A stretch of 64,000 bases of DNA from JALYGJ01 sp963781705. Lineage in GTDB: Bacteria > Chloroflexota > Limnocylindria > Limnocylindrales > CSP1-4. The notes below the pieces were generated by a model. It made no database searches. It was not told the origin of the DNA and saw only the letters and a program-made list of their open reading frames with translations. Both the position numbers and the translations under genes were made by a program. Location of the stretch: positions 930,001-994,000 of the forward strand of contig CAWAGP010000010.1 of assembly GCA_963781705.1 (NCBI GenBank), given 5' to 3'. Of this stretch, positions 45,325-53,922 are shown piece after piece (positions within the stretch are counted from its first letter, which is position 1; each line of letters opens with the position of its first letter).

Positions 45325-46256
45325 TGACCGAGCGGCTGACGGTGACCGTTCCCCCCGGCCCCCGCGGCGCGCGCGCCGATCGAGTGGTGGCCGATGCCGT
45401 CGGCCTCTCGCGCAGCTACGTCCAGCGGTTGATCGGCGAAGGCCGGCTGACACTAGGCGGTCGCCCGGTCAAGAGCAACACCGTCGTCGACCCGGGTTTG
45501 AATCTCGAGCTCGAAGTGCCCGCCCGCGACCAGGCGGAACTTGTGGCAGAAGAAATCCCGCTGCGCGTCATCTACGAGGACGAAGCGGTCCTGGTCATCG
45601 ACAAGCCCGCCGGGCTGGTTACCCATCCGGCACCCGGTCACCGCAGCGGCACGCTCGTCAACGCGTTGCTGGCGCGCGGTGGGGCCGATGCCTACGGCAG
45701 CATCGGTGGCGCCGAGCGGACGGGTATCGTCCACCGGCTCGACCGCGACACGAGCGGCCTGATCATCGTCGCGCGCACCGATCAGGCGCAGGCAGCGGTA
45801 ATGGCACAGATCAAGGCGCGCCGGGTCAAGAAGACATATCTGGCCCTCGTCGCGGGGACGCCGCCGGCCCAGGTTGGGCGCATCGAGGCGCCGATCGGCC
45901 GCGACCCGCGTCACTTCGGCCGGATGGCCGTCATTGCCGCCGGGCGGCCGGCGATCACCGGTTACCGCGTTCGCGAGCGGTTCAGCGGCTGGACGCTGCT
46001 GGAGGTCGACCTGATCACCGGGCGGACGCACCAGATCCGGGTGCACCTCGCCTCGCTCGGACACCCCGTGGCCGGTGATCCGGCCTATGCGACCGGGGTG
46101 GCACGCAAGGGGCCGCACGACCTCGCGCGATTGTTCCTGCATTCCTGGCGCGTCGAGTTCATGTCGCCCGCCGGCGAGCATCTCGTGCGTGCCGAGGCGC
46201 CTTTGCCGGACGAATTGGAGGCTGTCCTGGCTGCGCTGCGCGAGCCACAGCGATGA
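45324..46256 (+). CDS. rluD: RluD-family large-subunit pseudouridine synthase
   Basis: rRNA pseudouridine synthase with an N-terminal S4 RNA-binding domain (ADRVVADAVGLSRSYVQRLIGEGRLTLGGRPVK, about residues 13-48) and a catalytic domain. The catalytic Asp is in GIVHRLDRDTSGLIIVARTD (about residue 142). Length 310. It shares 1 nt with the lspA stop and overlaps the next gene by 4 nt. Confidence 0.93.
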   Translation: MTERLTVTVPPGPRGARADRVVADAVGLSRSYVQRLIGEGRLTLGGRPVKSNTVVDPGLNLELEVPARDQAELVAEEIPLRVIYEDEAVLVIDKPAGLVTHPAPGHRSGTLVNALLARGGADAYGSIGGAERTGIVHRLDRDTSGLIIVARTDQAQAAVMAQIKARRVKKTYLALVAGTPPAQVGRIEAPIGRDPRHFGRMAVIAAGRPAITGYRVRERFSGWTLLEVDLITGRTHQIRVHLASLGHPVAGDPAYATGVARKGPHDLARLFLHSWRVEFMSPAGEHLVRAEAPLPDELEAVLAALREPQR

Positions 46257-46903
46257 CCGACCACCAGCGGCCGACCGTCGCGATCGTCATCTCCGGGCCA
46301 TCACGGACGGGCAAGACGACGGCTGCCAACCTCCTCGGCGAGCGCTATGGGATCCCGAATATCAAGATCGGCGAGGAGTTCCGCATTCGGACCGGAATCG
46401 ACACCTCGAAGTTCGTCGATCGCGATCCAGAGATCGACAAGGAGATGGACGACCTGCAGTCGTCCCTGATCCGCACGGCGAGTCCGTCGTCACCATTCAT
46501 CCTCGAAGGACGGTTGGCGGCATTCCTGGCCAGCGAGGAGCGCGCGGCGCGTGCTCTCCCGGTGGCCACGGTTCTCTTCTGGGCGCCCGAGAAGATCCGC
46601 ATGCAACGCCAGCTGCGCAAGGTCAGGCGCGAGAACCCGGGGTCGCGGGCCACGCTGGCCGATCTATTGCTGGGCGAGCGAGAACGCGAGGCCCTAGACA
46701 TGAAGATCTGGAAGGCCGTCCACCCCGAGCTCGACGACAGGAACCTGTTCGACCCCAAACTGACCGACGCGCGCGGGCAGCCCGTCTACGACCTCACCGT
46801 GGACACGCGCATCGGAATGCCCGATGCGTGTGCCGATTTCGTCCACCGTTGGCTGCTGGAAAGGGGCTGGATCGCGGACGCAGGCGTGCCCCGCGCCGGC
46901 TGA
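46253..46903 (+). CDS. small P-loop kinase (cytidylate/adenylate-kinase-like)
   Basis: A 216-residue single-domain P-loop protein. Walker A is ISGPSRTGKTTAANLL near residue 14; a conserved IKIGEEFR follows and the region SSPFILEGRLAAFLASEE fits the substrate loop of the cytidylate-kinase-like group. A lid-like Arg-rich stretch (KIRMQRQLRKVRRENPGSR) is present. The substrate is not certain, and I would not call it cmk. Confidence 0.72.
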   Translation: MTDHQRPTVAIVISGPSRTGKTTAANLLGERYGIPNIKIGEEFRIRTGIDTSKFVDRDPEIDKEMDDLQSSLIRTASPSSPFILEGRLAAFLASEERAARALPVATVLFWAPEKIRMQRQLRKVRRENPGSRATLADLLLGEREREALDMKIWKAVHPELDDRNLFDPKLTDARGQPVYDLTVDTRIGMPDACADFVHRWLLERGWIADAGVPRAG

Positions 46904-46919
46904 TCGCGGCTCGGCGCAC

Positions 46920-49247
46920 GTGCTCGTGGATCCTTCGGCGGCGGTCCCTGCTTCCCCTTCCGTACGCCACGTCGAGGTGGCCGTCGATGCGGTAGGGCCG
47001 GCGGGCGGCCAGACGCTCACCTATCACGTCACCGAGGCAACTGGCGAAATCGCACCGGGCGAGGCAGTTTTGGTCGAGTACGGCCACCGGCGGGCGATCG
47101 GAGTCGTGCTGGGCGACGCCGAGGGCGAACCCGGTCGCGACACGAAGCCGTTGCTGGCGCGCGTTCGCAGCGAAGGTCCGCTGCTGCCAGGGCTGCAGCT
47201 GGAGCTCGCGCGCCACGTCGCCCGACACTACCTCGCGCCACCGGCTCTCGTCGTCCGGGCGATGCTCGGGCCGGGCATGCTCGAGCGCATCGAACGTGCC
47301 GTGCGGCCGGGGGACGACGGAGTCGAGACGGAGTGGCGGATCCTGCCGCCCAACAGCCGAGAGAAGGTCGAGCGGCGGGCGCAGTTGACTCCCGCCGGAC
47401 TCACGGCAGCCCGCGCTGTGGCGACCGGCGACACTTCGCCCGTGGCCGGCCTCGGTCCGCGACAGCTCGCCGTGCTGACCGCCCTGCTCGCGACGGGCGA
47501 ACCGCTGCCCGCGGCCGGACTGGCCAGGACATACGGGTCTAGCCCACTGCCCGGCCTGGCCCGCCGCGGACTCGTCCAGCTGACCACCGAGCGCGTCGAA
47601 CGGCGGCCAATGGCCGGCCGGCCGGAGCCGTCCCGCGGCACTCTGCCCGATGACGCCCAGCTGACCAGCCAACAGGCTGCCGTCGTCGACCACGTCGGCC
47701 AGCTCGTACGCGAGCGACGGCATGCGACGTTGCTGCTGGAGGGCGCGCCTGCGTCGGGCAAGAGCGCGGTCTACGCCGCCGCCATCGCGGCCTGCCTGAG
47801 CGCGGAGCGGCCGGCGCTGGTGCTGGTGCCCGAGATCGCGCTTGCCATGCCGCTGCTCGAGCGGCTGCAGCACGATCTCCAGATCGAGGTCGCGCTGCTG
47901 CACAGTGGCCTGTCCAACGGCGAGCGCGGTGACGAGTGGCGGCGCATCCGCGCCGGCGAGGTCAACCTCGTCGTGGGCACGCGCGTTGCCGTCCTGGCGC
48001 CGCTGGCCGACGTCGGGCTGGTGATCGTCGACGAGGAGCACGACCCGTCGTACAAGTCCGAGCGCACGCCGCGGCTCCAGGCGCGCGACCTGGCCGTGGT
48101 ACTCGGCCGGCTGGCGGGCGCACCGGTGATCCTGGGCAGCGCCACGCCTGACGTAGCCACCTTCGGTCGCGCCCGGCTGGGCGAGTACGAATACCACCGT
48201 TTGCCGGATCGGCTCGCCGGTGAACCTGCGCGGGTCGAGGTCGTCGACCTGCGCGCCGAACTGGCCGAGGGCAACCGCGGGCTTCTGTCGCGCCGTCTCG
48301 TCGATGAGCTGGGCGCGCTGCGCACGGCCGACGGTGAACAGGCGATCCTGTTGATAAATCGTCGCGGGAGCGCTTCGGTTGTCGTATGCCGTGATTGCGG
48401 CTACGTGCAGATCTGCCCCGAATGCCATCGACCTCTGGTCTTCCATGCCGCGGCGGTGGCGCTGCGCTGTCACCACTGTGGTGCCACGGCGCCGGTCGCG
48501 CGGCGCTGTCCGGCGTGTGCATCGCCGCGCATTCGCTACCTGGGCGGCGGCACCGAGCGTGTCGAACGCGAGGTGGCGATCCGCTTCCCACAACTCCGCG
48601 TCGCTCGCTTAGACCGCGACGTGGTCGAGCAGCGCGGCGCGGCGGTGCGCGTGATCGACGACCTCGCCGCCGGCCGGCTCGATGTACTGGTCGGGACGGC
48701 GCTGGTAGCCAAGGGGCTCGACGTGCCCAGCGTCACGCTGGTCGGTGTCGTGTCGGCCGATATCGCCCTCAATCTGCCCGACGAACGCGCCGCCGAGCGG
48801 ACTTATCAACTTCTCGCGCAGGCGGTCGGCCGCGCCGGGCGCGGTGCTCGTCGTGGGCTGGCCCTGATCCAGACCTACCTGCCCGAGCACCCCGTCATTC
48901 GGGCGATCGAGCATGGCACCGGTGAAGAGTTCTACGAGGCCGAGCTGGAGTCGCGCCGCAGCTTCCGCTCGCCGCCGTTCGGACAGTTGATCAAGCTCAC
49001 CGTTGCCCTGGAGGATCGTGCGGCAGCGCTGGCCAGGGCCGCGGCACTGGCTGGCGAACTGCGCCGCCGCGCCGCCGCGCAAGACGCCGCGGTAGAGGTG
49101 CTCGGGCCGGCCCCGGCGTACGTCGCCCGGCGCGCAGGGCGCTGGCGCTTCCACGTCGTGCTGCGCGGGGATCGCCCGGCCGACGTGCTGGGCGGCGACC
49201 CGGGATCGCCGTGGTCGGTCGATATCGACCCCGAGACATTGCTGTGA
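46920..49247 (+). CDS. priA: primosomal protein N' (replication restart helicase)
   Basis: Helicase that reloads the replisome at stalled forks. N-terminal DNA-binding domain from VRHVEVAVDAVGPAGGQTLTYHV, Walker A LLEGAPASGKSAV (a variant of the GVTGSGKT form), DEEHDPSYKSE box, and eight zinc cysteines in CRDCGYVQICPECHRPL...CHHCGAT...CPAC. C-terminal motifs VGTALVAKGLDVPSVTLVGV and QAVGRAGRGARRG are intact. GTG 46920 or 46926 is the start; upstream frame extension overlaps the kinase gene. About 775 residues. Confidence 0.94.
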   Translation: MLVDPSAAVPASPSVRHVEVAVDAVGPAGGQTLTYHVTEATGEIAPGEAVLVEYGHRRAIGVVLGDAEGEPGRDTKPLLARVRSEGPLLPGLQLELARHVARHYLAPPALVVRAMLGPGMLERIERAVRPGDDGVETEWRILPPNSREKVERRAQLTPAGLTAARAVATGDTSPVAGLGPRQLAVLTALLATGEPLPAAGLARTYGSSPLPGLARRGLVQLTTERVERRPMAGRPEPSRGTLPDDAQLTSQQAAVVDHVGQLVRERRHATLLLEGAPASGKSAVYAAAIAACLSAERPALVLVPEIALAMPLLERLQHDLQIEVALLHSGLSNGERGDEWRRIRAGEVNLVVGTRVAVLAPLADVGLVIVDEEHDPSYKSERTPRLQARDLAVVLGRLAGAPVILGSATPDVATFGRARLGEYEYHRLPDRLAGEPARVEVVDLRAELAEGNRGLLSRRLVDELGALRTADGEQAILLINRRGSASVVVCRDCGYVQICPECHRPLVFHAAAVALRCHHCGATAPVARRCPACASPRIRYLGGGTERVEREVAIRFPQLRVARLDRDVVEQRGAAVRVIDDLAAGRLDVLVGTALVAKGLDVPSVTLVGVVSADIALNLPDERAAERTYQLLAQAVGRAGRGARRGLALIQTYLPEHPVIRAIEHGTGEEFYEAELESRRSFRSPPFGQLIKLTVALEDRAAALARAAALAGELRRRAAAQDAAVEVLGPAPAYVARRAGRWRFHVVLRGDRPADVLGGDPGSPWSVDIDPETLL

Positions 49248-49303
49248 GCTACGCGGCCCGGCCAACCCAATGCGAGCCCGGCGGCCCTGCCGGTGACTCC
49301 CCG

Positions 49304-49309
49304 TATACT
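49304..49309 (+). promoter_or_regulatory. def -10 box (leaderless geometry)
   Basis: TATACT lies 8 nt before the def ATG. Confidence 0.5.
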
Positions 49310-49317
49310 CGCCGCCA

Positions 49318-49830
49318 ATGACGATCCAGCCGATCATCACGCTCGGCGATCCGCGGTTGCGCCTCAAGGGTGAGCCGGTGGACGCCTTCGGCAAGTACCT
49401 GCACGAACTGCTCGACGACCTGGCCGAGTCGATGCGCGCGGCACCCGGCGTCGGTCTCGCCGCGCCACAACTGGGCATCGCGCTACAGGCGTGCGTGGTC
49501 GAGGTCGAGGGCCGCCTACACGAACTGGTCAATCCACGCATCGTCCGCTCGAGTGGCGACGATCGCGACCTTGAGGGTTGCCTGTCGATCCCCGGTTACG
49601 TCGCGTACGTGACGCGTCGCGAGCAGGTGTGGGTGGTCGCCCAGAACCGGCACGGCCGGCGCATCAAGCTGACCGGGCAAGGATTGCTGTCCCGGGCGCT
49701 GCAGCACGAGCTCGACCATCTCCAGGGCAAGCTGTACATCGATTACCTGGAGTCGATGGACGAGTTGATCCCTGTCGCTCAAACCGCTGATGAGGCGTCG
49801 GGCGACGAGGAGCTGGCGCCCCTGGCGTGA
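49318..49830 (+). CDS. def: peptide deformylase
   Basis: Removes the formyl group from the initiator Met of new proteins. The three motifs are GVGLAAPQLGI (about residue 45), EGCLSIPG with the Cys ligand, and QHELDHLQGKLYID with the HExxH metal ligands. Length 170. It is coupled to fmt, which adds the formyl group: opposite ends of one cycle. Confidence 0.96.
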   Translation: MTIQPIITLGDPRLRLKGEPVDAFGKYLHELLDDLAESMRAAPGVGLAAPQLGIALQACVVEVEGRLHELVNPRIVRSSGDDRDLEGCLSIPGYVAYVTRREQVWVVAQNRHGRRIKLTGQGLLSRALQHELDHLQGKLYIDYLESMDELIPVAQTADEASGDEELAPLA

Positions 49831-50807
49831 GCGCACCGAGCGGCTTCCAGGCCGCGCGGACGCTGTTTCTGGGCAGCGGGGAGTTCGCTGTGCCCATCGC
49901 CACGGTCCTGGCGCGCCACCCGCTCATCGATTTGGTGGGCGTCATCAGCGCTCCCGAACGGCCGGGCGAAACGGGCCAGCAGCGGCCGCCGATTGTCCAC
50001 TGGGCGCTCGAGAACCGACGGCCGGTGCTCAGGCCGGCGCGGCTGCGCGACGATGCAACGATCCGGCAGGTGCTCGGCGCCGGACCCGAGTTGGTGGTGC
50101 TGGCCGACTACGGCCAGATCGTGCCGGCAGCACTGCTCGACGCGCCACGCCGCGGGGCGCTCAACATTCATCCGTCGCTGTTGCCGCGCCATCGCGGTGC
50201 GACGCCAATTCCGGCGACCATCCTGGCCGGTGACCAGGTCACCGGCGTGACCATCATCAGGATGGACGTCGGGCTCGATACCGGTCCGATCGTCGCCCAC
50301 CGGAGTGTGCCGTTGAGCGGCGATGAGTGGGCTCCCGAGCTCGAAGCGCGCCTGGCGGTTATCGGCGCCGACCTGCTCGATGAAACCATCGCGCCGTGGC
50401 TGGCCGGGCAGATCCATCCGACGGCCCAGCCGGCAGAGGGCGCCACGCTGACTCGGCCGCTGCGCCGGGAGGATGGCCGCCTCGATCCGTTGCTTGGCGT
50501 GATGCACCTCGACCGCCAGGTACGCGCCTACCAGCCGTGGCCGGGCACGTTCCTGGAAACCGTGGCCGGCCGGATCATCGTCTGGGACGCGCGCCCGCTC
50601 CCTGGTGGCGCGACTCGCCGGCCGGGCGTTCTGCTGTCGCTGCCCGCCAACCGGGTCGCGATGTCGACAGCCGACGGGTTGCTGGAGTTGATCGAGGTGC
50701 AACCCGCAGGCGGGCGGCGAATGGGCGCGGCTGAGCTGCTGCGCGGTCGCCGGGTGCTGGTCGGATCGGTTGTGGCATCGCCGTCGGCGGCCGACGACGG
50801 CGCTTGA
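49827..50807 (+). CDS. fmt: methionyl-tRNA formyltransferase
   Basis: Formylates initiator Met-tRNA. The N-terminal domain includes FLGSGEFAVPIATVLARH and the catalytic NIHPSLLPRHRGATPIPATILAGDQVTGVTI with the conserved Asn-His, DVGLDTGPIV follows, then the C-terminal OB-like domain. Length 326. GTG start overlapping the def stop by 4 nt. Confidence 0.95.
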   Translation: MSAPSGFQAARTLFLGSGEFAVPIATVLARHPLIDLVGVISAPERPGETGQQRPPIVHWALENRRPVLRPARLRDDATIRQVLGAGPELVVLADYGQIVPAALLDAPRRGALNIHPSLLPRHRGATPIPATILAGDQVTGVTIIRMDVGLDTGPIVAHRSVPLSGDEWAPELEARLAVIGADLLDETIAPWLAGQIHPTAQPAEGATLTRPLRREDGRLDPLLGVMHLDRQVRAYQPWPGTFLETVAGRIIVWDARPLPGGATRRPGVLLSLPANRVAMSTADGLLELIEVQPAGGRRMGAAELLRGRRVLVGSVVASPSAADDGA

Positions 50808-50810
50808 GGG

Positions 50811-50816
50811 TAGGAT
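50811..50816 (+). promoter_or_regulatory. rlmN -10 box (leaderless geometry)
   Basis: TAGGAT lies 6 nt upstream of the rlmN ATG and 4 nt after the fmt stop, so an internal promoter may separate rlmN from def-fmt. Confidence 0.45.
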
Positions 50817-50822
50817 GCGTTG

Positions 50823-52034
50823 ATGGGGTCCGATGCCGCGGCGGAGCCATGGGTGCAGCCACTCGTCGATATGCCTCGGCCTGGGCTGCGCGACCATCGG
50901 CCGGGCCTGTCCGGCCTGAGCCCGGCGGAGCTGGCACGCTGGCTGTCCGCTCGCGAGCAGCCGCCCTATCGTGGCCGGCAACTGGCCGACCACCTGTGGT
51001 CGGCGGCCGCCCAGTCGGCGGACGAGCTGCACACGTTGCCGGGCCCGCTGCGAAGCGAACTGGAACAGCATTTCCGCCTGTGCACGCTGGCCGAGACCGA
51101 CGTCCGGCCGGCTGATCGCGGCCTCACCCAGAAGGCGCTCCACCGGCTCGATGACGGGGCGCTGGTTGAGTCGGTCCTGATGCGCTACCCGGCGCGCGGC
51201 TGGCGCCGCGCGCGAGCCACCGTGTGCATATCGAGCCAGGCCGGATGTGCCGTCGGCTGCCCGTTCTGCGCGACAGGTGAACTGGGTTTCGGCCGCGACC
51301 TCGAGGTCGCCGAGATCGTCGATCAGGTGCGCTTCTGGCGCCACTGGCTGGCCGGCGTCGGCCAACGGGTGACGAACGTCGTGTTCATGGGCATGGGCGA
51401 GCCGTTGCTCAACACCGAACGCGTGCTGGCTGCCGCCGAGGCGATCACCGATCGAGCTCGGCTCGGCCTCGGTGCGCGTCACATCACCATCAGCACCAGC
51501 GGCGTGGTGCCCGGCATCGCGCGATTGACGGCATTCAAGCCGCAATACACGCTGGCCGTGTCGCTTCATGCGGCGCGGCCGGAACTGCGCGACGTGCTGG
51601 TGCCGCTCAATCGCCGCTACCCGGTCGATGAGGTGGTGGCCGCGGCGGCCGAGTACGCCAAGGCGACCGGCCGCCGCGTGACGTACGAGTACGTGATGAT
51701 CGATGCCATCAACGACACGCGTGAAGACGCGCTGGCACTCGCGCGCCTGCTCGGTGGGCAGTTGGCACACGTCAACCTGATCCCCATGAATCCCGTCGCC
51801 CACACGCCATGGCAGCCGAGCTCGCTCGATCGCACCGACGCGTTCGCGGCCGTCGTCCGGTCTTCCGGCATCTCGACCACCGTACGTCGCAACCGGGGGG
51901 CCGAGATCGGCGCCGCCTGCGGCCAACTGGCGGCCGACCGGGCAGGCGAACCGCCGCCGGCCGCGGTCGCGCGCCGACGACAGTTGCTCGTGATGCAGAG
52001 CGCGGCCGCGCTCGGCGTGCGGAAGCAAGACTGA
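50823..52034 (+). CDS. rlmN: dual-specificity rRNA/tRNA adenine-C2 methyltransferase RlmN
   Basis: Radical SAM enzyme methylating C2 of A2503 in 23S rRNA and A37 in some tRNAs. The cluster motif is CAVGCPFCATGELGFGRDL (CxxxCxxC, about residue 140), with SSQAG just before and FMGMGEPLLNTERVLAA after. The Cys near the C-terminus that forms the methyl thioether is in GAACGQLA. Length 403. ATG 50823 is set by the adjacent -10 box. Confidence 0.95.
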   Translation: MGSDAAAEPWVQPLVDMPRPGLRDHRPGLSGLSPAELARWLSAREQPPYRGRQLADHLWSAAAQSADELHTLPGPLRSELEQHFRLCTLAETDVRPADRGLTQKALHRLDDGALVESVLMRYPARGWRRARATVCISSQAGCAVGCPFCATGELGFGRDLEVAEIVDQVRFWRHWLAGVGQRVTNVVFMGMGEPLLNTERVLAAAEAITDRARLGLGARHITISTSGVVPGIARLTAFKPQYTLAVSLHAARPELRDVLVPLNRRYPVDEVVAAAAEYAKATGRRVTYEYVMIDAINDTREDALALARLLGGQLAHVNLIPMNPVAHTPWQPSSLDRTDAFAAVVRSSGISTTVRRNRGAEIGAACGQLAADRAGEPPPAAVARRRQLLVMQSAAALGVRKQD

Positions 52035-52048
52035 CCGCGCGACCGCCG

Positions 52049-52762
52049 ATGCACCAAGCCGAGGTGGCCGCCAGCATCCTGACAGCCGACTTCGGCAACC
52101 TCTACCGGGTCGTGCGCAAACTTGAGCGCGCCGGCGTCGATCGTTTGCATCTGGACGTGATGGACGGCCACTTCGTGCCGAACATCACCTTCGGCCCGGA
52201 CGTTGTGGCCGCCGTGCGCCGGTTGACGGCGCTGCCGATCGACGTCCACCTGATGATCTCCGAACCGGCGCGCTACGTGCCGCGCTTTCTGGACGCCGGA
52301 TCCGACAGCGTCACCTTTCACGTCGAGGTCGACGAATCGCCCGACGTCAAGCGCGAAACGCTTCAGCGGATCCGCGCTGCCCGCCGCCTGGCCGGCTTGG
52401 CTGTCAGTCCGGCCACGCCGACGTCTGCCGTGGCGCCGTACCTCGATGAGCTCACGATCATCATGATCATGACCGTCGAACCCGGCTGGGGTGGGCAGCA
52501 CTTCATGGCCGAGCACGCCCCCAAGATCGCCGAGGCGCGCCGGCTGCTGGCCGGCCGCCCGGACGGGCGCGTTCACGTCGATGGCGGGGTTAGCGCGGAG
52601 ACGGCTGCGATCGCCGGGTTCTACGGCGTCGACGTGTGCGTTGTTGGCTCAGCGCTCTTCCAGCGCGGCCGCGACACGGCGGTCGAGATTGAGGCCGTCA
52701 GACGGGCCGCGAGCCCGGCGCCGGACGGCCTGCCGGCGACAGCGCCGCTGTCGGCCGAATAG
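52049..52762 (+). CDS. rpe: ribulose-phosphate 3-epimerase
   Basis: Pentose phosphate epimerase (ribulose-5-P to xylulose-5-P). Markers: ASILTADFGNL (about residue 8), LHLDVMDGHFVPNITFGP with metal ligands, DVHLMI, MTVEPGWGGQHFM and VDGGVSAETA. Length 237. It is the third gene in the def-fmt-rlmN stretch, 14 nt after rlmN. Confidence 0.95.
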   Translation: MHQAEVAASILTADFGNLYRVVRKLERAGVDRLHLDVMDGHFVPNITFGPDVVAAVRRLTALPIDVHLMISEPARYVPRFLDAGSDSVTFHVEVDESPDVKRETLQRIRAARRLAGLAVSPATPTSAVAPYLDELTIIMIMTVEPGWGGQHFMAEHAPKIAEARRLLAGRPDGRVHVDGGVSAETAAIAGFYGVDVCVVGSALFQRGRDTAVEIEAVRRAASPAPDGLPATAPLSAE

Positions 52763-52774
52763 CCGGTCGAGCGG

Positions 52775-53218
52775 GTGCGGCTGCTGATCCAGCGGGTGGC
52801 GCGTGCCGAGGTGCGCGCGGAGCGCAAGCTGGTCGGTTCGATCGACGCCGGACTTCTGGTGCTGATCGGCGTTGGCCGGCGCGACACCGCGGCTGACGCC
52901 GACGCGATGGCCGACAAGGTGGTCAAGCTGCGTATCTTCCGCGACACCGACGGACGTACGAACCGGTCACTCATCGACGTTGGTGGCGAGATGCTCATCG
53001 TCAGCCAGTTCACGCTCTTCGCGGACACGAGTCGCGGGCGCCGGCCGTCGTTCGTCGACGCCGCGCCAGCCGAACTGGGCGAGACGCTGTACGAGCGTTT
53101 CGCCGCGGCCGTGGAGGCGCGTGGCGTGACCGTTGCGTGCGGCATCTTTGGTGCCGAGATGCAGGTGGAGCTGGTTAACGACGGCCCGATGACGATCTGG
53201 CTCGACAGCGCGACGTAG
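52775..53218 (+). CDS. dtd: D-aminoacyl-tRNA deacylase
   Basis: Proofreads D-amino acids off tRNA. The family motifs are present: LLIQRVARAEV at the N-terminus, SQFTLFADTSRGRRPSF (about residue 77), and the near-C-terminal NDGPMTIWLDS replacing the more common GP-V-T element. Length 147. GTG start 13 nt after rpe. Confidence 0.92.
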   Translation: MRLLIQRVARAEVRAERKLVGSIDAGLLVLIGVGRRDTAADADAMADKVVKLRIFRDTDGRTNRSLIDVGGEMLIVSQFTLFADTSRGRRPSFVDAAPAELGETLYERFAAAVEARGVTVACGIFGAEMQVELVNDGPMTIWLDSAT

Positions 53219-53254
53219 GACTCCCGGTCGCGCCCGGTTGGCGCCCGGCCGCCG

Positions 53255-53449
53255 TCAGGCGGTCTTCTGGAGCGTGCGGCGGCAGCGGGTGCAGACCATC
53301 GCCCGGCGCGAGACGCCCGCCTGGGCAAGGCGCATCGGCTGCAGGTTGGGCTGGCAGCGGCGGTGAGCGCGGACGCGGTTCATCCCGGTCGACTGGGGAT
53401 TGAAACCACCCATCGACACTTTGCCGCAGATGGCGCAGGCACGACCCAT
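53255..53449 (-). CDS. rpmB: 50S ribosomal protein bL28, zinc-binding form
   Basis: A 64-residue large-subunit protein. CAICGK near the N-terminus and CTRCRRTLQ near the C-terminus provide four Cys for zinc; GFNPQSTGMNRVRAHRRCQPNLQ is the family core. Start ATG 53449. It is transcribed against its neighbours, convergent with dtd and divergent from the asp23-like gene. Confidence 0.94.
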   Translation of the reverse strand: MGRACAICGKVSMGGFNPQSTGMNRVRAHRRCQPNLQPMRLAQAGVSRRAMVCTRCRRTLQKTA

Positions 53450-53455
53450 GGTCTG

Positions 53456-53461
53456 ACGATA
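53456..53461 (-). promoter_or_regulatory. rpmB -10 box (leaderless geometry)
   Basis: Read on the minus strand, TATCGT lies 6 nt upstream of the rpmB ATG. This is the minus-strand example of the leaderless pattern. Confidence 0.45.
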
Positions 53462-53513
53462 TCTCCAAAAGGTGGGAAGTTGGCAGCGCCCCGATGCGGC
53501 GCAACCGGCTGGC

Positions 53514-53519
53514 TACTAT
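53514..53519 (+). promoter_or_regulatory. asp23-like gene -10 box (leaderless geometry)
   Basis: TACTAT ends 6 nt before the ATG at 53526. It probably drives the run of genes down to coaD. Confidence 0.45.
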
Positions 53520-53525
53520 AGCACG

Positions 53526-53922
53526 ATGCCCAGCGCGACAGACTCGCCGCGGGCGGCGCGCGGAGGAGCGGAGATCGACGCGATGACACTCGCGCGAACA
53601 GTGCGCGAGGCAGCTTCAGCATGCTACGGCGTGACCGCCGTGAGGCCGGCCCACTGGTATCAGCGGCTGGTCGCGACGCCTGCGGCTCAACGGCACGCCC
53701 GGTGTACGAATCGCGCTCGATGGCCGGCTGCGCGTGACGCTCGATGTGCACATCGCGGCCCACGTCCCCGCTGCTCAGGTCGCAGCCAACGTCGGCGAGT
53801 CCGTACGCTACCGCGTGCTGCGCGACTTTGGCCGGCCGATCGACGAGCTGGTGGTGCGTGTAGACGGCCGACCGGTGGCGGAGCAGACCGGCATGACCTC
53901 GCCGGTAGGCGATCGCAGTTGA
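53526..53922 (+). CDS. Asp23/YloU-family protein, apparent frameshift near 53644-53690
   Basis: Small envelope-associated protein of the Asp23 (YloU) group, which usually precedes the fakA (yloV) kinase gene. Reading from ATG 53526 gives a family-like N-terminus (LARTVREAASACYGVTAV); the second half of the domain (GVRIALDGRLRVTLDVHIAAHVPAAQVAANVGESVRYRVL) is in the next frame, entered between 53644 and 53690. One extra or two missing bases would restore a single protein of about 130 residues. The stop overlaps the TTG of fakA by 4 nt. Confidence 0.7.
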
